Notes: a model not told the origin generated them from the sequence alone. A stretch of DNA of 64,000 bases from Vulgatibacter incomptus_A (GCA_040391605.1 JBEBXK010000011.1:1-64000), one strand, 5' to 3'. Counted from the stretch's first letter, positions 35,375-45,416 are shown. Numbers and translations are program-made.

Positions 35375-36238
35375 CTATGGGCTATCGAAGGCGAAGCGAT
35401 CGCTGGCGGGATCGAGGACGCGGGTCCGAACCAAGGTGAGCGCTCCGCCCTCCACGGTGTAGAGGCTGTAGCGTGCGGTGCGGGAGGGGCGGTCGTCCAC
35501 CCGGGTGGCGCTGCCTGGGCAGAGCACCGGCACCACCCTGCCCCCGAGTTCGAGATCGAGGCGCATCTGCTTGTGACGGTGGCCGTGGAGCACCAGCCCC
35601 GCCGGGCTCGCGGCCAGGGCGGCCTCGACCGCCTCGGCGTCGATCAGTGGGGTCGAGTCCTTGGGATCGGGCGCGGCGGCGTCCTCCTCCGAGAGCCGCA
35701 GGTGGTGGTGCAGAAAGACAAGCAGGAAACGCGACCTCACGCGGGGATCGCGCACCAGCTCGGCGAAGCGCCCGAGCTGCGCGGCCCCCACCTCTCCCGG
35801 GACCTCCGCGGGATCCAGGCCGACGACGAAAGGCGAGGAGTCGAGGGCCACCATGGCCACCTCTCCCGCCAGGTGGCAGTAGGGGAAGCCATCGCCGCCG
35901 AGATCGGAGCGCATCCAATCGCCGAAGGATCGCTGCAGCCAGCCCTCCGCCCCGGCGCTCCAGCGATCGTGGTTACCGGGGATCACCGAGATCCGGATCC
36001 CCGGCAAGGCCGTCTCCAAGTGGGAACGCGCCCTCTCGAATTGGGCCCGCTCCGAGGTCAGGGTGAGATCGCCGGTGAGGACCACGTGATCCGGGCGCTG
36101 GGCCGCCAGATCCTCGAGCAGCCTGAGGAGGAGGGCCTCGGAATGCTTCCGCGTCCGCAGCCGCAGCTCGGCCTGGTCGGGCGCCGGATAATCCGACTCC
36201 CTCGCCACGTGGATGTCCGTGAGATGCGCGATGACCAC
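35375..36238 (-). CDS. metallophosphoesterase of the Icc/CpdA type
   Basis: A 287-residue calcineurin-like phosphoesterase. Metal ligands: LTDIHV at the N-terminus (residues 6-11), VLTGDLTL (about 53), IPGNHDRW (about 88), HHHL (about 176) and LHGHRHKQ (about 213). These are all the blocks of class III cyclic-nucleotide phosphodiesterases and related enzymes, so it is probably active on a phosphodi- or monoester; the first block has IH where many have DLH. GTG start at 36238. It lies 23 bases downstream of the GH57 gene and may be its operon partner. Confidence 0.9.
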   Translation of the reverse strand: MVIAHLTDIHVARESDYPAPDQAELRLRTRKHSEALLLRLLEDLAAQRPDHVVLTGDLTLTSERAQFERARSHLETALPGIRISVIPGNHDRWSAGAEGWLQRSFGDWMRSDLGGDGFPYCHLAGEVAMVALDSSPFVVGLDPAEVPGEVGAAQLGRFAELVRDPRVRSRFLLVFLHHHLRLSEEDAAAPDPKDSTPLIDAEAVEAALAASPAGLVLHGHRHKQMRLDLELGGRVVPVLCPGSATRVDDRPSRTARYSLYTVEGGALTLVRTRVLDPASDRFAFDSP

Positions 36239-36261
36239 CAGGACATGCTACCCCGAAGTCC

Positions 36262-37848
36262 TCAGCCGGGCTGGTAGATCCTGTAGTCCAGCTCGGGGAA
36301 GAGGTTGTCGCGCCCCTCGGTGTAGGCGAGCCAGCCCTCGTCCAGGCGGCCTGCCCGGAGCTGCTCCTCCAGCCGGAGGAAGCGGAGGATGTGCTCCTTG
36401 GTCCGCCGCACGGCGTACTCGACCATGGTGCCGGTCTTCATGATGAAGGCCCAATCGGAGGATTGGGCCAGCAGGAGCTCGCGTGCCGCCTGGTTCAGCC
36501 CCCGCCGCTCCAGATCGCTGGGCGCCCGGTAATCCCCCGCCAGCCGGATCATCTTCTCCGTGATCTTGTGGAGGTGGCGGTAGATCCAATCGTTCGAGCC
36601 GTCGAGCCAGACGCCGGAGTAGCCGCCTGCGCCCCAGGAGCTGGACGGCGGCGTCGCCACCTGCTGGGTGGGGTTCTCCCGCAGATAATCCGAGGGCGCC
36701 GCCAGCCGGAAGGTGCTCTGATCGTGGGCGGCCTTGCGGATCAGCGCCTCGAGGAAGACCGGTCCCTCGAACCACCAATGGCCGAAGAGCTCGGCGTCGT
36801 AGGGCGCCACCACCACCGGCTTGCGGTCGGACATCACCAGGGAGAGGTGCTCGATCTGCTTCTCCCGGTTGAACATGAAGTTGCCGGCGTGTTGATCGGC
36901 CCGGGCGAAGGCGGCGCGCCAATCGTAGAGATCCTTCTCCTGGGTAGGACCGGTGATGCGGTGGTACTTGAATCCGATGTTCTTCCGCTCCCCGGTGGCC
37001 TGGATGAAGGGGCGTACGTAGTCGTAGTCGAGGTCGTAGCCAATGTCCCGGTAGAACTCCCGGTAGGCGGGATCGCCGGGATAGCCGGTGCCCGCGCTCC
37101 AGACCTGCTCGCTGGACTCGGGATCGCGGCCGAAGGCGGCCACCCCCGACGGCGTGTAGAGCGGCGCGAAGACGCCGTAGCGGGGCCTGGGCGTGGCGTC
37201 GAGGATCCCGTGGGTGTCCACGAAGAAGTAGCGGATCCCCTCGGCGGCGAGCTCGCGCTCGACCCCCGGATAATAGCCGCATTCCGGCAGCCAGATCCCC
37301 AGTGGATCCCTGCCGAAGTGGAGGCGGTAATGGGCGGCGGCCACGCCCACCTGGGCCCGCACCGCCTCCGGCTGGGTCTGCATCAGGGGGAGGAAGCCAT
37401 GGGTCGCGCCACAGGTGATGATCTCCAGCACCCCGCGATCCTGGAGCCGCCGAAAGGCCCCCACCAGATCCCGATGGTACTTCTCGTGCCAGAGCCAGCG
37501 GCTATGATTGAAGTGATGATGATAGAAACGAGCGGTATCATGCAACCGCGGGTCGTGGCGGGTGCGGCCCAGCTCCATCTCCGCCAGCTCGCAGAGGCGA
37601 TCGATGTGCTCGCCGTAGCGCCGCTGCAGCAGCTCGTCCCGCAACATCTGCACCAGCGGCGGCGTCAGGGTCAGGCTCAGCCGGAAGGGGATCCCCTCGT
37701 CCGCCAGGGTCTCGAAGCGGGAGAGCAGCGGCAGATAGGTCTCGGTGATCGCCTCGTAGAGCCAATCCTCCTCCAGGAAGCGGTCGTGCTCGGGGTGGCG
37801 GACGAAGGGCAGGTGGGCGTGGAGCTGGAGGATCAGATAGCCCTTCAT
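36262..37848 (-). CDS. GH57 1,4-alpha-glucan branching enzyme
   Basis: Glycoside hydrolase family 57 branching enzyme of 528 residues, which introduces alpha-1,6 branches into glycogen. N-terminal LQLHAHLPFVRHPE is the GH57 hallmark; the catalytic nucleophile Glu is in WLPECGYYPG (about residue 188), and the acid/base Asp is in APYDAELFGHWWFEG (about 350). The C-terminal helical domain is the usual branching-specific one. The ATG at 37848 overlaps the stop of the DUF4912 gene (ATGA). Confidence 0.93.
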   Translation of the reverse strand: MKGYLILQLHAHLPFVRHPEHDRFLEEDWLYEAITETYLPLLSRFETLADEGIPFRLSLTLTPPLVQMLRDELLQRRYGEHIDRLCELAEMELGRTRHDPRLHDTARFYHHHFNHSRWLWHEKYHRDLVGAFRRLQDRGVLEIITCGATHGFLPLMQTQPEAVRAQVGVAAAHYRLHFGRDPLGIWLPECGYYPGVERELAAEGIRYFFVDTHGILDATPRPRYGVFAPLYTPSGVAAFGRDPESSEQVWSAGTGYPGDPAYREFYRDIGYDLDYDYVRPFIQATGERKNIGFKYHRITGPTQEKDLYDWRAAFARADQHAGNFMFNREKQIEHLSLVMSDRKPVVVAPYDAELFGHWWFEGPVFLEALIRKAAHDQSTFRLAAPSDYLRENPTQQVATPPSSSWGAGGYSGVWLDGSNDWIYRHLHKITEKMIRLAGDYRAPSDLERRGLNQAARELLLAQSSDWAFIMKTGTMVEYAVRRTKEHILRFLRLEEQLRAGRLDEGWLAYTEGRDNLFPELDYRIYQPG

Positions 37849-38738
37849 CGCGGAGACCACGCCCGGGCGCTCATGGAGCCTCCTCCGGACAGCCGCCTGG
37901 CCTGTTCGGAGGCGCCGAGGCGGTTGCCGAGCTGCGACGCGGCGCGGAGCGCGTCCCGCTCCGAGTTCGAGATCGGGGGCAGGCTCATCCCGTCCGCGAA
38001 GAGGTCGAAGCGCCGAGCCAGGGGCAAGCCCCAGGGCAAGGTGGCAAAGCGATCGTCGACGATGGGAGACGGGCCCTTGGGCGGCAGGGCCATCGGGTTG
38101 GAGGAGCGGCCGATCAGCCGTTCGCCGTTCTGGGCCACGAAGACCAGCTCGGCGGTAAACGTATGCCCGGCCGAGAGGCCGCTCACGTAGAAGGAGCGGG
38201 ACTCCAGGGCGAGATCGATCTCGCGGACGAGCCGCCCCTGCTCGAAGACCCGCAGGCGGACCCGCGGCTCGATCAGCCCGCGCCTGGCGTCCTCCACCGT
38301 CGCGCGCGCGAAGTCCCAGAAGAGCCAGAGGGTGTTGGGATCCCGCGCCAGCGCCACCACCGCGTCGTCCTCGTAGGCGCCCGGCAGCTCGCCCAGTCCC
38401 TCGTCCCAACGGTTCGGCTCGTCCGGAGAGGTGGGGGGTGGCCCGAGGCGGTCCTCGGTCAGGGGATAGGGCGCGTCCCGCAGGGCGTCCTCCCCGGCGA
38501 CCCTCGCCACCAGATGGGATTCGGGCCGGGGCTCCGCCGCCTTGGCCGGGGCGCCTCGCGCCGGTGTCCTGACCCGGCGGATGCGAAACGCCCGATCGCG
38601 GCGCCTCACGCCCAGCGTATGCCAGACCAACGCGGAAGCCCGCCGGGCCCGCGCCCAGCAGAGGACGAAGAAGCCTGCCCACGCCCGTCGGGCGAGACCC
38701 AGCAGAGGCTCGAACGCGATGTTCTTCAACGCTGCCAC
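37845..38738 (-). CDS. DUF4912 protein paired with the branching enzyme
   Basis: A 297-residue protein with a basic N-terminal segment containing one possible membrane helix (about 12-32) and a DUF4912 domain (about 115-215: DDAVVALARDPNTLWLFWDF, later FYVSGLSAGHTFTAELVF), followed by a low-complexity C-terminus. DUF4912 genes are often found beside GH57 branching enzymes; a carbohydrate-binding role is suspected. The stop overlaps the GH57 start. It is divergent from glnE across about 300 bases, in which I see no gene. Confidence 0.85.
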   Translation of the reverse strand: MAALKNIAFEPLLGLARRAWAGFFVLCWARARRASALVWHTLGVRRRDRAFRIRRVRTPARGAPAKAAEPRPESHLVARVAGEDALRDAPYPLTEDRLGPPPTSPDEPNRWDEGLGELPGAYEDDAVVALARDPNTLWLFWDFARATVEDARRGLIEPRVRLRVFEQGRLVREIDLALESRSFYVSGLSAGHTFTAELVFVAQNGERLIGRSSNPMALPPKGPSPIVDDRFATLPWGLPLARRFDLFADGMSLPPISNSERDALRAASQLGNRLGASEQARRLSGGGSMSARAWSPR

Positions 38739-39035
38739 CTAGAGAGTCGGATGGTGAAGCCGTGAGCGGGCCGGAGGGCCCGGGAGAAGGGAGGTCGACG
38801 ACGCCGCTCCCCCTGCATGCGCTGCGGTCTTCGCCGTGTCGCCGATGAAGGCATGCACGGGCGCGGCCTGGTCGAAGGCGCGTGCGACGTAGGATGAGCG
38901 ATCGGCCAGAGAGGGGTAGGCATCGGGGTGATCTTGGGCAACTTGGGCCGAAGTTCAACCGGTCATCCCGGCGAGGGCTCCACCTCCGTTCAGTTCCGTG
39001 CGGAAGGCGGGAGGGAGGCGTAGTCTCGCTCTTCC

Positions 39036-42000
39036 ATGGCGGCTGAATCTCCCCCACGATCGGCGAAAGAGGCCCTCGCAGCGGCGGGTCTCTCGCTCAC
39101 CGCTGCGCGCTCGGCAGCATCGGCCTGTGAACAGAGCGCCGACCCCGAGGGCGCGCTCAACGGCCTCCTTCGCTTCGTTGCCGCCTACCGCCAGCGGATG
39201 GGCCGGCCGCCCCGCCTCGACGCCGACGCATCGGATCGGATTGGATCACGCCCTCGAGGGGCGCTCCTCGATCGACTCGTGCCGCTCCTGGCCGGGAGCC
39301 GCTTCCTCTCGAGAGAGCTCGCGGCCCATCCGCGGATGCTCGGCCTCCTCGCGGCCACGCCGTGGCTCGAGGGCGCCAAGCCCCGGAGGATCCTCGAGCG
39401 GAGGCTCCGCGTCCGCCTCTCGGGGGTGGCGGCTGGGGACGAGGCCGGGCTGCATCACGCCCTGCGCCGCTTCAAGCAGGAAGAGATGCTGCGGATCGCC
39501 GCCCGCGATCTCGGAGACAGAGCACCGATCCTGGAGATCGCCGACGAGCTCAGCTTGCTGGCGTCGGTCACCATCGAGGGTGCGCTGCAGCGGATCGCCG
39601 TCGAGCTCGAGGAGCGCTACGGTGCGGCGGCAGGCGGTGCAGGCCGTCCCGCTCTGGGCCTCGCCGTCCTAGCCATGGGCAAGCTGGGCGCCGGCGAGCT
39701 CAACTTCTCCTCCGACGTTGATCTCATCCTGATCTACCGTCAGGACGGCGAGAGCGCCGGCGGATCGGGGGGCGTCATCTCCAACCACCGCCTCTACACG
39801 AAGCTCGGCGAGCGCCTGATCCAGGCCCTCTCCCGCCCCACCGCTGACGGCTTCGCCTTTCGAGTGGATCTCGATCTGCGGCCGGAAGGGCGGGCCGGTC
39901 CCATCGCCCTCAGCGCCGAGTCGGCCTACCGCTACTACGAGGCCAAGGGGCGGACCTGGGAGCGGGCTGCCCTGCTCAAGGCCCGCCCGGTCGCCGGCGA
40001 TCGGGAGGTGGCCGACGAGCTCCTCGCCTCCCTCGAGCCCTTCATCTATAGGCGCTACCTGGATCTGGACGCCGTAGAGGAGATCCGGGCGATGAAGGCG
40101 CGGATCGATCGTGAGGCCTCCCGCGGCGAGGGCGATCTCAAGCTCGGCCCCGGCGGAATCCGCGAGGCGGAGTTCGTGGTCTCGGCCCTCCTCCTCCTCC
40201 ACGCAGGCAAGAACCCTCGGTTGCGAGAGCGGCGCTTCCTCCCGGCCCTGGACAGGCTCCTCTTCGCCGGCCTCCTCTCTGCCCGGGATCGGGACGCCCT
40301 CGCGGAGGCTTACCTCTTCCTGCGCCGGGCCGAACATCGGATCCAGATGGTGCACGAGCGCCAGACCCACCAGCTCCCCACCTCCCCCAGGGAGCAGGAG
40401 CTCCTCGCCCGGCGGCTGGGCTATCCCTCCCCAGATCCCGAGGCGCGATCGAGCTTCTTGGCGGACCTCTCCCGCCATCGACATGAGGTGGAGCTGCGTT
40501 TCGCAGACTTGCTCGGCGTATCAGGCGCCACGCCCCGCCGCTCGGAGCCAGGCATCGAGAGAGCCCTCGCCCACGATCGGGGAGACGACGAGCGGATCGA
40601 GGCCCTTCGCAGCAGCGGCTTCTTCGAGCCCGCCGCGGCGTTGGGTGAGCTGCAGCGCCTGGCGCGCAAGGACGGCACCCCCTTCTCGCGGCCCTATGAT
40701 CCCCAGGCAGAGGCCCTGCTGGCCGAGGCCGCCCGGAGCCCAAATCCCGATCAGGCGCTGCGGAATCTCGGCGACTTCGGCATGAGCTTGCGCTCCCCGG
40801 CGCCTTGGTTCGCCCTCCTGGAGGAGAACCCCGCTACCGCCAGGCTTCTCCTCGAACTCTTCGGCACGAGCGATCCCCTCTCCAAGACCTTTGTCCGACA
40901 CCCCGAGCTGGTCGACACCCTGCTGCGACGGGACCTCGCCTCGCCCAGGCGGGGACGGGCCACGCTGGGCCGGGACGTGATGGAGAGGATCCGCGGCCGG
41001 GACGATCCCGAGGACGCGCTCTCGGCGCTGCGCCGCTTCAGGCAGGAGGAGCAGCTGCGCATCGGCCTCCACGACGTCTCCGGTGCGCTGGGGCTCGAAG
41101 GTGTGATGGCGGAGCTCACAGCCGTAGCCGACGCCTGCCTCGCCGGGGCGCTGGAGATCGCCAGCCGGGAGCAGCGACTGCGTTATGGCAGCCCGGGCGA
41201 CGGCGGTTCCCTCGCCGTCCTCAGCCTGGGCAAGCTGGGAGCCGCCGAGTTGGGCTACCAGAGCGATCTGGATCTCTTCTTCGTCTTCTCTCGCCCCGAG
41301 GCGATGACCAGCGGCGGTACGCGAGGGGCTGTCGGCAACCCGGAGTACTTCACCCGCCTGGTACAACGCCTCCTCTCCCATCTGCAGATCCCTCTGCGCG
41401 AGGGGATCCTCTATCGGGTGGACACCCGGCTGCGCCCGTCGGGATCCCAGGGCGCGCTGGTGGTCTCCCTCCCGGCCCTGGAGGTCTACCATCGGAGCGA
41501 GAGCGCGCTCTGGGAGCGGCAGGCCCTCCTTCGCACCCGCTGCGTCGCGGGCGATCCCGCCCTCGGCCACCACACCTGGGAGCAGGTCCTCGCCCCCGCC
41601 CTCTTCGATCGGAGCCCGCGACCAGAGGAGTTGGCCGCCTCCATCGTCTCCATGCGTCGCCGCCTCGACGAGGCCCATCGGGATCGCGGCGCCGGCCCCA
41701 GCCCCAAGTGGATGGCGGGCGGGTTGGTAGACGTGGAGTTCGCGGTCCAATACCTCCAACTCCTCTACGGCGCCGCGCACCCCGAGGTCCGGACGCCGGC
41801 GACCCTGGCAGGCATCGAGCGGCTGGCCGCCGCGGGGCTCCTGGCGGAGGACGACGCGGAGATCCTGGCCAGCGGCTGGCGCTTCCTGCGCCGCCTCGAG
41901 CTCCGGATGCAGATCATCCACGACCGGCCGATGGATCGAATCTCGCCGAGCGCCCAGGAGCGGCGCACCCTCGCCCGCCGCATGGGCCTCCCTGGCGGCG

Positions 42001-42095
42001 TCGCCGGCGAGGCGCTGATGGATGCCGTAGGGCGAAGTTCCCGATCGATCCGTCGTAGCTTCCACCGCATCCTCACGCGGGAAGCCGCTTCGTAG
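39036..42095 (+). CDS. glnE: bifunctional glutamine synthetase adenylyltransferase/adenylyl-removase
   Basis: A 1019-residue GlnE that adds or removes AMP on glutamine synthetase in response to PII. Two nucleotidyltransferase domains are visible: adenylyl-removase with GKLGAGELNFSSDVDL (about residue 214) and adenylyltransferase with GKLGAAELGYQSDLDL (about 731), each with the GxD-type metal motif, and each followed by its GlnE helical domain. Length is normal (~950-1000). No obvious ribosome site directly precedes the ATG at 39036. It is a single gene. Confidence 0.95.
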   Translation: MAAESPPRSAKEALAAAGLSLTAARSAASACEQSADPEGALNGLLRFVAAYRQRMGRPPRLDADASDRIGSRPRGALLDRLVPLLAGSRFLSRELAAHPRMLGLLAATPWLEGAKPRRILERRLRVRLSGVAAGDEAGLHHALRRFKQEEMLRIAARDLGDRAPILEIADELSLLASVTIEGALQRIAVELEERYGAAAGGAGRPALGLAVLAMGKLGAGELNFSSDVDLILIYRQDGESAGGSGGVISNHRLYTKLGERLIQALSRPTADGFAFRVDLDLRPEGRAGPIALSAESAYRYYEAKGRTWERAALLKARPVAGDREVADELLASLEPFIYRRYLDLDAVEEIRAMKARIDREASRGEGDLKLGPGGIREAEFVVSALLLLHAGKNPRLRERRFLPALDRLLFAGLLSARDRDALAEAYLFLRRAEHRIQMVHERQTHQLPTSPREQELLARRLGYPSPDPEARSSFLADLSRHRHEVELRFADLLGVSGATPRRSEPGIERALAHDRGDDERIEALRSSGFFEPAAALGELQRLARKDGTPFSRPYDPQAEALLAEAARSPNPDQALRNLGDFGMSLRSPAPWFALLEENPATARLLLELFGTSDPLSKTFVRHPELVDTLLRRDLASPRRGRATLGRDVMERIRGRDDPEDALSALRRFRQEEQLRIGLHDVSGALGLEGVMAELTAVADACLAGALEIASREQRLRYGSPGDGGSLAVLSLGKLGAAELGYQSDLDLFFVFSRPEAMTSGGTRGAVGNPEYFTRLVQRLLSHLQIPLREGILYRVDTRLRPSGSQGALVVSLPALEVYHRSESALWERQALLRTRCVAGDPALGHHTWEQVLAPALFDRSPRPEELAASIVSMRRRLDEAHRDRGAGPSPKWMAGGLVDVEFAVQYLQLLYGAAHPEVRTPATLAGIERLAAAGLLAEDDAEILASGWRFLRRLELRMQIIHDRPMDRISPSAQERRTLARRMGLPGGVAGEALMDAVGRSSRSIRRSFHRILTREAAS

Positions 42096-42250
42096 TTCCT
42101 CCCGCCGCGGGGCCCCCTGGGCGATGGCGCGCCTCCCGCCGCGATTCGTCGTATCCTCCCAGTGAACAAAGCCGAGGGAGCAGGAGTCTACCGGCGAATG
42201 GACCCGCCTGGCGCGCCAGCGCCACGAGCCGAACGCGAAGAGGATCCGAG

Positions 42251-42949
42251 TTGAAGCCTCACTTCCTTGCAGCCGCACTCACCGCGACGATCCTCCTGCC
42301 GGAGGCCTCCCTGGCGCAGTACCCCCCGCCTCCGGCGCCACCGCCGGCCCCTCGCTCCGCTCCGGCGCCGGCCCCCGCACGTCAGCGGGCTTCCCCTGAG
42401 CGGCGGATCCCGGATCCCCCCACCTACCCCCGCTATATCCCCCCGGCGCCCGAGGCCTCTCCCAGGCCGCCAGTGGGCCGCCGCATGCTGATGCACGCCG
42501 CCGACAGCTCCGGCCTCCTCCTCTCCATGGGCGTCCAACGCGACCTGAGCGCAGGCGCCGAACTCCACCTGCGCCTCACGCGCAACTTGGGCCTCGGCTT
42601 CGGCGCCCAGGCGGGGCTCGCCTTCGGCGAGGAGGTGATCTGCCCCACCTACGGCGGCACCGGCCGCTTCTACGTAGGCAGGGAGCAGCGCTTCATCGGC
42701 GAGCTGGGCTACGCCAGGAACCGCATCGACCCCTACCTCGGCATCGGCCCCAACTCCAACGCGAGCTGCGCCGGCGGCGAGGTGAACCACGGCCCGGAGG
42801 CGTCCATCGGCTACCAGGCCCTATCGCGCTCCGGCTTCGTCTTCGAGGCGCTGGGGGGCCTGGCCTTCATCACCAACGACGCCCTGGCCCGCCGTCACAG
42901 CGCGGTGGCGCCGATCTTCCAGCTCAAGGTCGGCTACCTCTTTCACTGA
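42251..42949 (+). CDS. exported outer-membrane-like protein with proline-rich linker
   Basis: A 232-residue protein: signal peptide FLAAALTATILLPEASLAQ, a Pro/Ala-rich linker (about 24-75), then alternating strands of an 8-stranded-barrel pattern (GVQRDLSAGAELHLRLTRNL to FIGELGYARN), ending in KVGYLFH. Two Cys (EEVICP, NASCAGG) could form a disulphide. It resembles small outer-membrane beta-barrels by pattern only. The TTG start at 42251 follows GAGGATCCGAG. Family not recognised. Confidence 0.75.
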   Translation: MKPHFLAAALTATILLPEASLAQYPPPPAPPPAPRSAPAPAPARQRASPERRIPDPPTYPRYIPPAPEASPRPPVGRRMLMHAADSSGLLLSMGVQRDLSAGAELHLRLTRNLGLGFGAQAGLAFGEEVICPTYGGTGRFYVGREQRFIGELGYARNRIDPYLGIGPNSNASCAGGEVNHGPEASIGYQALSRSGFVFEALGGLAFITNDALARRHSAVAPIFQLKVGYLFH

Positions 42950-43164
42950 GAGCCTCTAGGAGTATCCACAAACCATGTACGCCGGAGGCGTGCGATCGCT
43001 GGAAAGGGCCGTCGCACGCAGCGGCGCGAGGACGAAACGCCCCGTGCCGAACGGGGGATCGGTCCGCCTCCACGCACCCCGAGCCGCCCACAACCCAATG
43101 GAATAATTACTGAAAAACCAAGAGCCCTCGACTCCGGGCCGCCGCGGGTATAGGGATCGGGGCA

Positions 43165-44583
43165 TTGTCTGCCCTTGAACGATTCCAGCGGGTGCGCCCG
43201 CTCGAGGAGCTGGAGGTCTCCCTGGTCCGCGGCAGCCTCGCGGCCCCGGGCGCCCTGCCTCCGGAGGCCGAGGCGGCCCTGCGCTGGGCGATCTCCATCG
43301 CCAGACTCGGCGATCTGGACTCCCGCGGCCTCCACTTCGCCCTGGAGGGAGACGTCGCCGCCTTCCGGAACGAGCTGGTGGCGCGCCTGACGCCTGCGCT
43401 GGATCACCCCCACCCTGAGCTGGACGCAGTCGCCTCCCTGGCCCCTTCGCTCGCGACGAAGAGCCTGCAGCTCCGCGAGGCGATCCTCAGCCGCTACGCC
43501 GGCCTCGATCCCGCGGATCTCGACCGGGAGATCCGGGAGAAGAAGCTGGTCCTCGCGCTGGGAGGCGGCGGCGGCACGAGCTACGTCTTTCTCGGGGTCT
43601 TCGCCCTCCTCGAAGAGCTGGGCCTGGCGCCGGATCTCATCGCCGCCACCAGCATGGGCGCGATCATGGGCCTCTTCCGCGCCAGGACCCGCAGCTACGA
43701 TCCCGGTGAGATCCTGGGCGCCCTCCGCTCCATGAGCTGGAGCCGCCTCTTCCGGATCCTCGCCACCGAGAACCGCTACGGCCTCCCCGCCGCCCTGCGA
43801 CTCTACCTGCGCGGCAGCCTCTCCCGGCACGTACAGCATGAGGACGGCACCACCTTCACGCTCCGGGATCTCCCGATCCCCATGCTCGTCACCGTCTCGG
43901 GGATCCGCCGGGGCACCCTCCCCCACCCCCTGGCCTTCTACGAGCAGCTGATCGAGCCGGCCAAGCTCGCCCTGCGGCCCTGGCTGCTGCGCTCCAAGCT
44001 CGAGCAGATCGCCACCGTCAGCTCCGAGCTGGCAAGCCCCAGGATCCTCGACGGCATCCACCTCGGCCTCGACGATTGGACCCGGGACTTCGACGTGGTC
44101 GACGCCGTGGGCTTCTCCTGCGCTGTCCCAGGGCTGATCCACTACGACGTGCTGCGGCCCGATCCCCGGATGCACGATCTGCTCGGCACCCTCTTCGACC
44201 AGCGGGAGCTCTTTCGTCTGGTGGATGGTGGGCTCACCCAGAACGTCCCCGCCCAGGCCGCGTGGACCGCGGTGCAGGACGGGAGGCTGGGGAGCCGCAA
44301 CGCGCTGATCCTCGCCCTCGATGGCTTCGCGCCCAGGCTCTCGACGGCGCTCTGGCTCCCCCTCCAGCGGATCGCCGCGGAGAACGTCAAGGCCGCCACC
44401 CGCTACGCGCACGTGGTCAAGGCCTTCCCCCGCACCCCCTCGCCCACCGATCTCATCCCCTCGATCCAGGGGGTGGTGCGAGCCATTCAGCGCGGACGCG
44501 ACGCCCTCGAAGGCGACGCGCCGCTGATCGCCCGGCTGCTCCAACCGCTCCCGCCCCTCGACGCCATCGCCCAAGCCGCATGA
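43165..44583 (+). CDS. patatin-like phospholipase
   Basis: A 472-residue lipid acyl hydrolase. The oxyanion loop ALGGGGGTSYVF is near residue 133, the nucleophile Ser in ATSMGAIMG (about 163, GxSxG type with Ala in the first place), and the catalytic Asp in VDGGLTQN (about 354). About 125 N-terminal residues precede the patatin domain. A TTG start at 43165 is used because no ATG lies in frame near it. It may be involved in membrane lipid turnover or secreted toxicity; no signal peptide is seen. Confidence 0.88.
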   Translation: MSALERFQRVRPLEELEVSLVRGSLAAPGALPPEAEAALRWAISIARLGDLDSRGLHFALEGDVAAFRNELVARLTPALDHPHPELDAVASLAPSLATKSLQLREAILSRYAGLDPADLDREIREKKLVLALGGGGGTSYVFLGVFALLEELGLAPDLIAATSMGAIMGLFRARTRSYDPGEILGALRSMSWSRLFRILATENRYGLPAALRLYLRGSLSRHVQHEDGTTFTLRDLPIPMLVTVSGIRRGTLPHPLAFYEQLIEPAKLALRPWLLRSKLEQIATVSSELASPRILDGIHLGLDDWTRDFDVVDAVGFSCAVPGLIHYDVLRPDPRMHDLLGTLFDQRELFRLVDGGLTQNVPAQAAWTAVQDGRLGSRNALILALDGFAPRLSTALWLPLQRIAAENVKAATRYAHVVKAFPRTPSPTDLIPSIQGVVRAIQRGRDALEGDAPLIARLLQPLPPLDAIAQAA

Positions 44584-44590
44584 GAAAATC

Positions 44591-44607
44591 TGGCGCCGCT
44601 GGCGCCA
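44591..44607. terminator. hairpin after the patatin gene
   Basis: TGGCGCC-GCT-GGCGCCA is a perfect 7-bp stem, seven bases after the patatin stop. It has no U run. A weaker CACCG...CGGTG stem follows at 44627-44645. Confidence 0.35.
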
Positions 44608-44681
44608 TGATGAGACAAGGACAAATCACCGCCTTTCTTTCGGTGACAACTGCAATGAGTGTCGCTAAGGTGCGCTGCGAA

Positions 44682-45311
44682 ATGGTCATTCACCTCGTAC
44701 GAATCGACGTTCCGCCGGCCCAGGCCGAAGAATTTTCGCGCTGGCAGGCCTCACACGTCGTGGAAGCCGTGGCTGCCATGGGGCGCAGCGCCATCGCTGC
44801 ACGCGCCCGTGTGCAGGGCGATGACGGATCCGCCCGTTTTCACTGGTTCTTCGAGCTGCCCAGCCTCTCCGCTCTCGAGTCCTATCTGATCTCGCGAGAG
44901 CGCGACGACCTCGCCCAGGCGTTGCCGGCGGCGTTCCCGGAGGCCAAGACCCACCTGGAGTTCGGCGAGCTCGAGGGTAGCGTCCGCAGGGGTGTGCGCT
45001 TCGGCGAGGAGCCGGCAGCGGCCTTCGTGGTCGAGGTCGCCATCCCGTTGGCCGACGCCCCCGCGTGGGCTCAATGGTACGACGCCGAGCACGTCCCCGC
45101 CGTGCTCTCCTCCGGCGCTTTCGTCCGGGCGCGGCGCTTCGAGATCCACAGCGACGACGAGTCCATGGTCCATCAGATGGTGGTCTACGACGCCGTCGAT
45201 CTGCCGGCGATCGAGGTCTACCGCAGCGAGAAGGGCGGCAAGCTCGGCGAGGAGCATGCGTCCCGCTTCCCGTCGGCAAAGGTGAGCCGCTCGGTCTGGG
45301 AATGGCTGTAG
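44682..45311 (+). CDS. two-repeat small-domain protein (DUF4286-like)
   Basis: A 209-residue cytoplasmic protein with two similar halves, each beginning with an alternating hydrophobic strand and a ...W...HV motif (EEFSRWQASHVVEAV and PAWAQWYDAEHVPAV), the pattern of DUF4286/dimeric ferredoxin-like (ABM-type) domains. An in-frame ATG at 44655 could add nine residues; 44682 is preferred for its AAGG spacing. Active-site residues not apparent. Possibly a heme- or small-molecule-binding protein; this is a guess. Confidence 0.7.
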   Translation: MVIHLVRIDVPPAQAEEFSRWQASHVVEAVAAMGRSAIAARARVQGDDGSARFHWFFELPSLSALESYLISRERDDLAQALPAAFPEAKTHLEFGELEGSVRRGVRFGEEPAAAFVVEVAIPLADAPAWAQWYDAEHVPAVLSSGAFVRARRFEIHSDDESMVHQMVVYDAVDLPAIEVYRSEKGGKLGEEHASRFPSAKVSRSVWEWL

Positions 45312-45416
45312 ACGACAAGCCGCTCCCCCTGCATTCCGGCTCCGAGGCGTGATCGGACGCATCGACCGGAGGCTCGCCTGCCCGGCCGCAGCGGGGGCGC
45401 AAGCTCCTAAGCCGCC

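Noticed and set aside
38726..38941. Small minus-strand frame in the DUF4912-glnE gap
   Set aside because: Pro/Arg-rich without ribosome site; no family likeness.
36262..39057. 931-codon single protein covering the GH57 gene and upstream
   Set aside because: The N-terminal 400 residues are the wrong frame of the DUF4912 gene; the branching enzyme starts at 37848.
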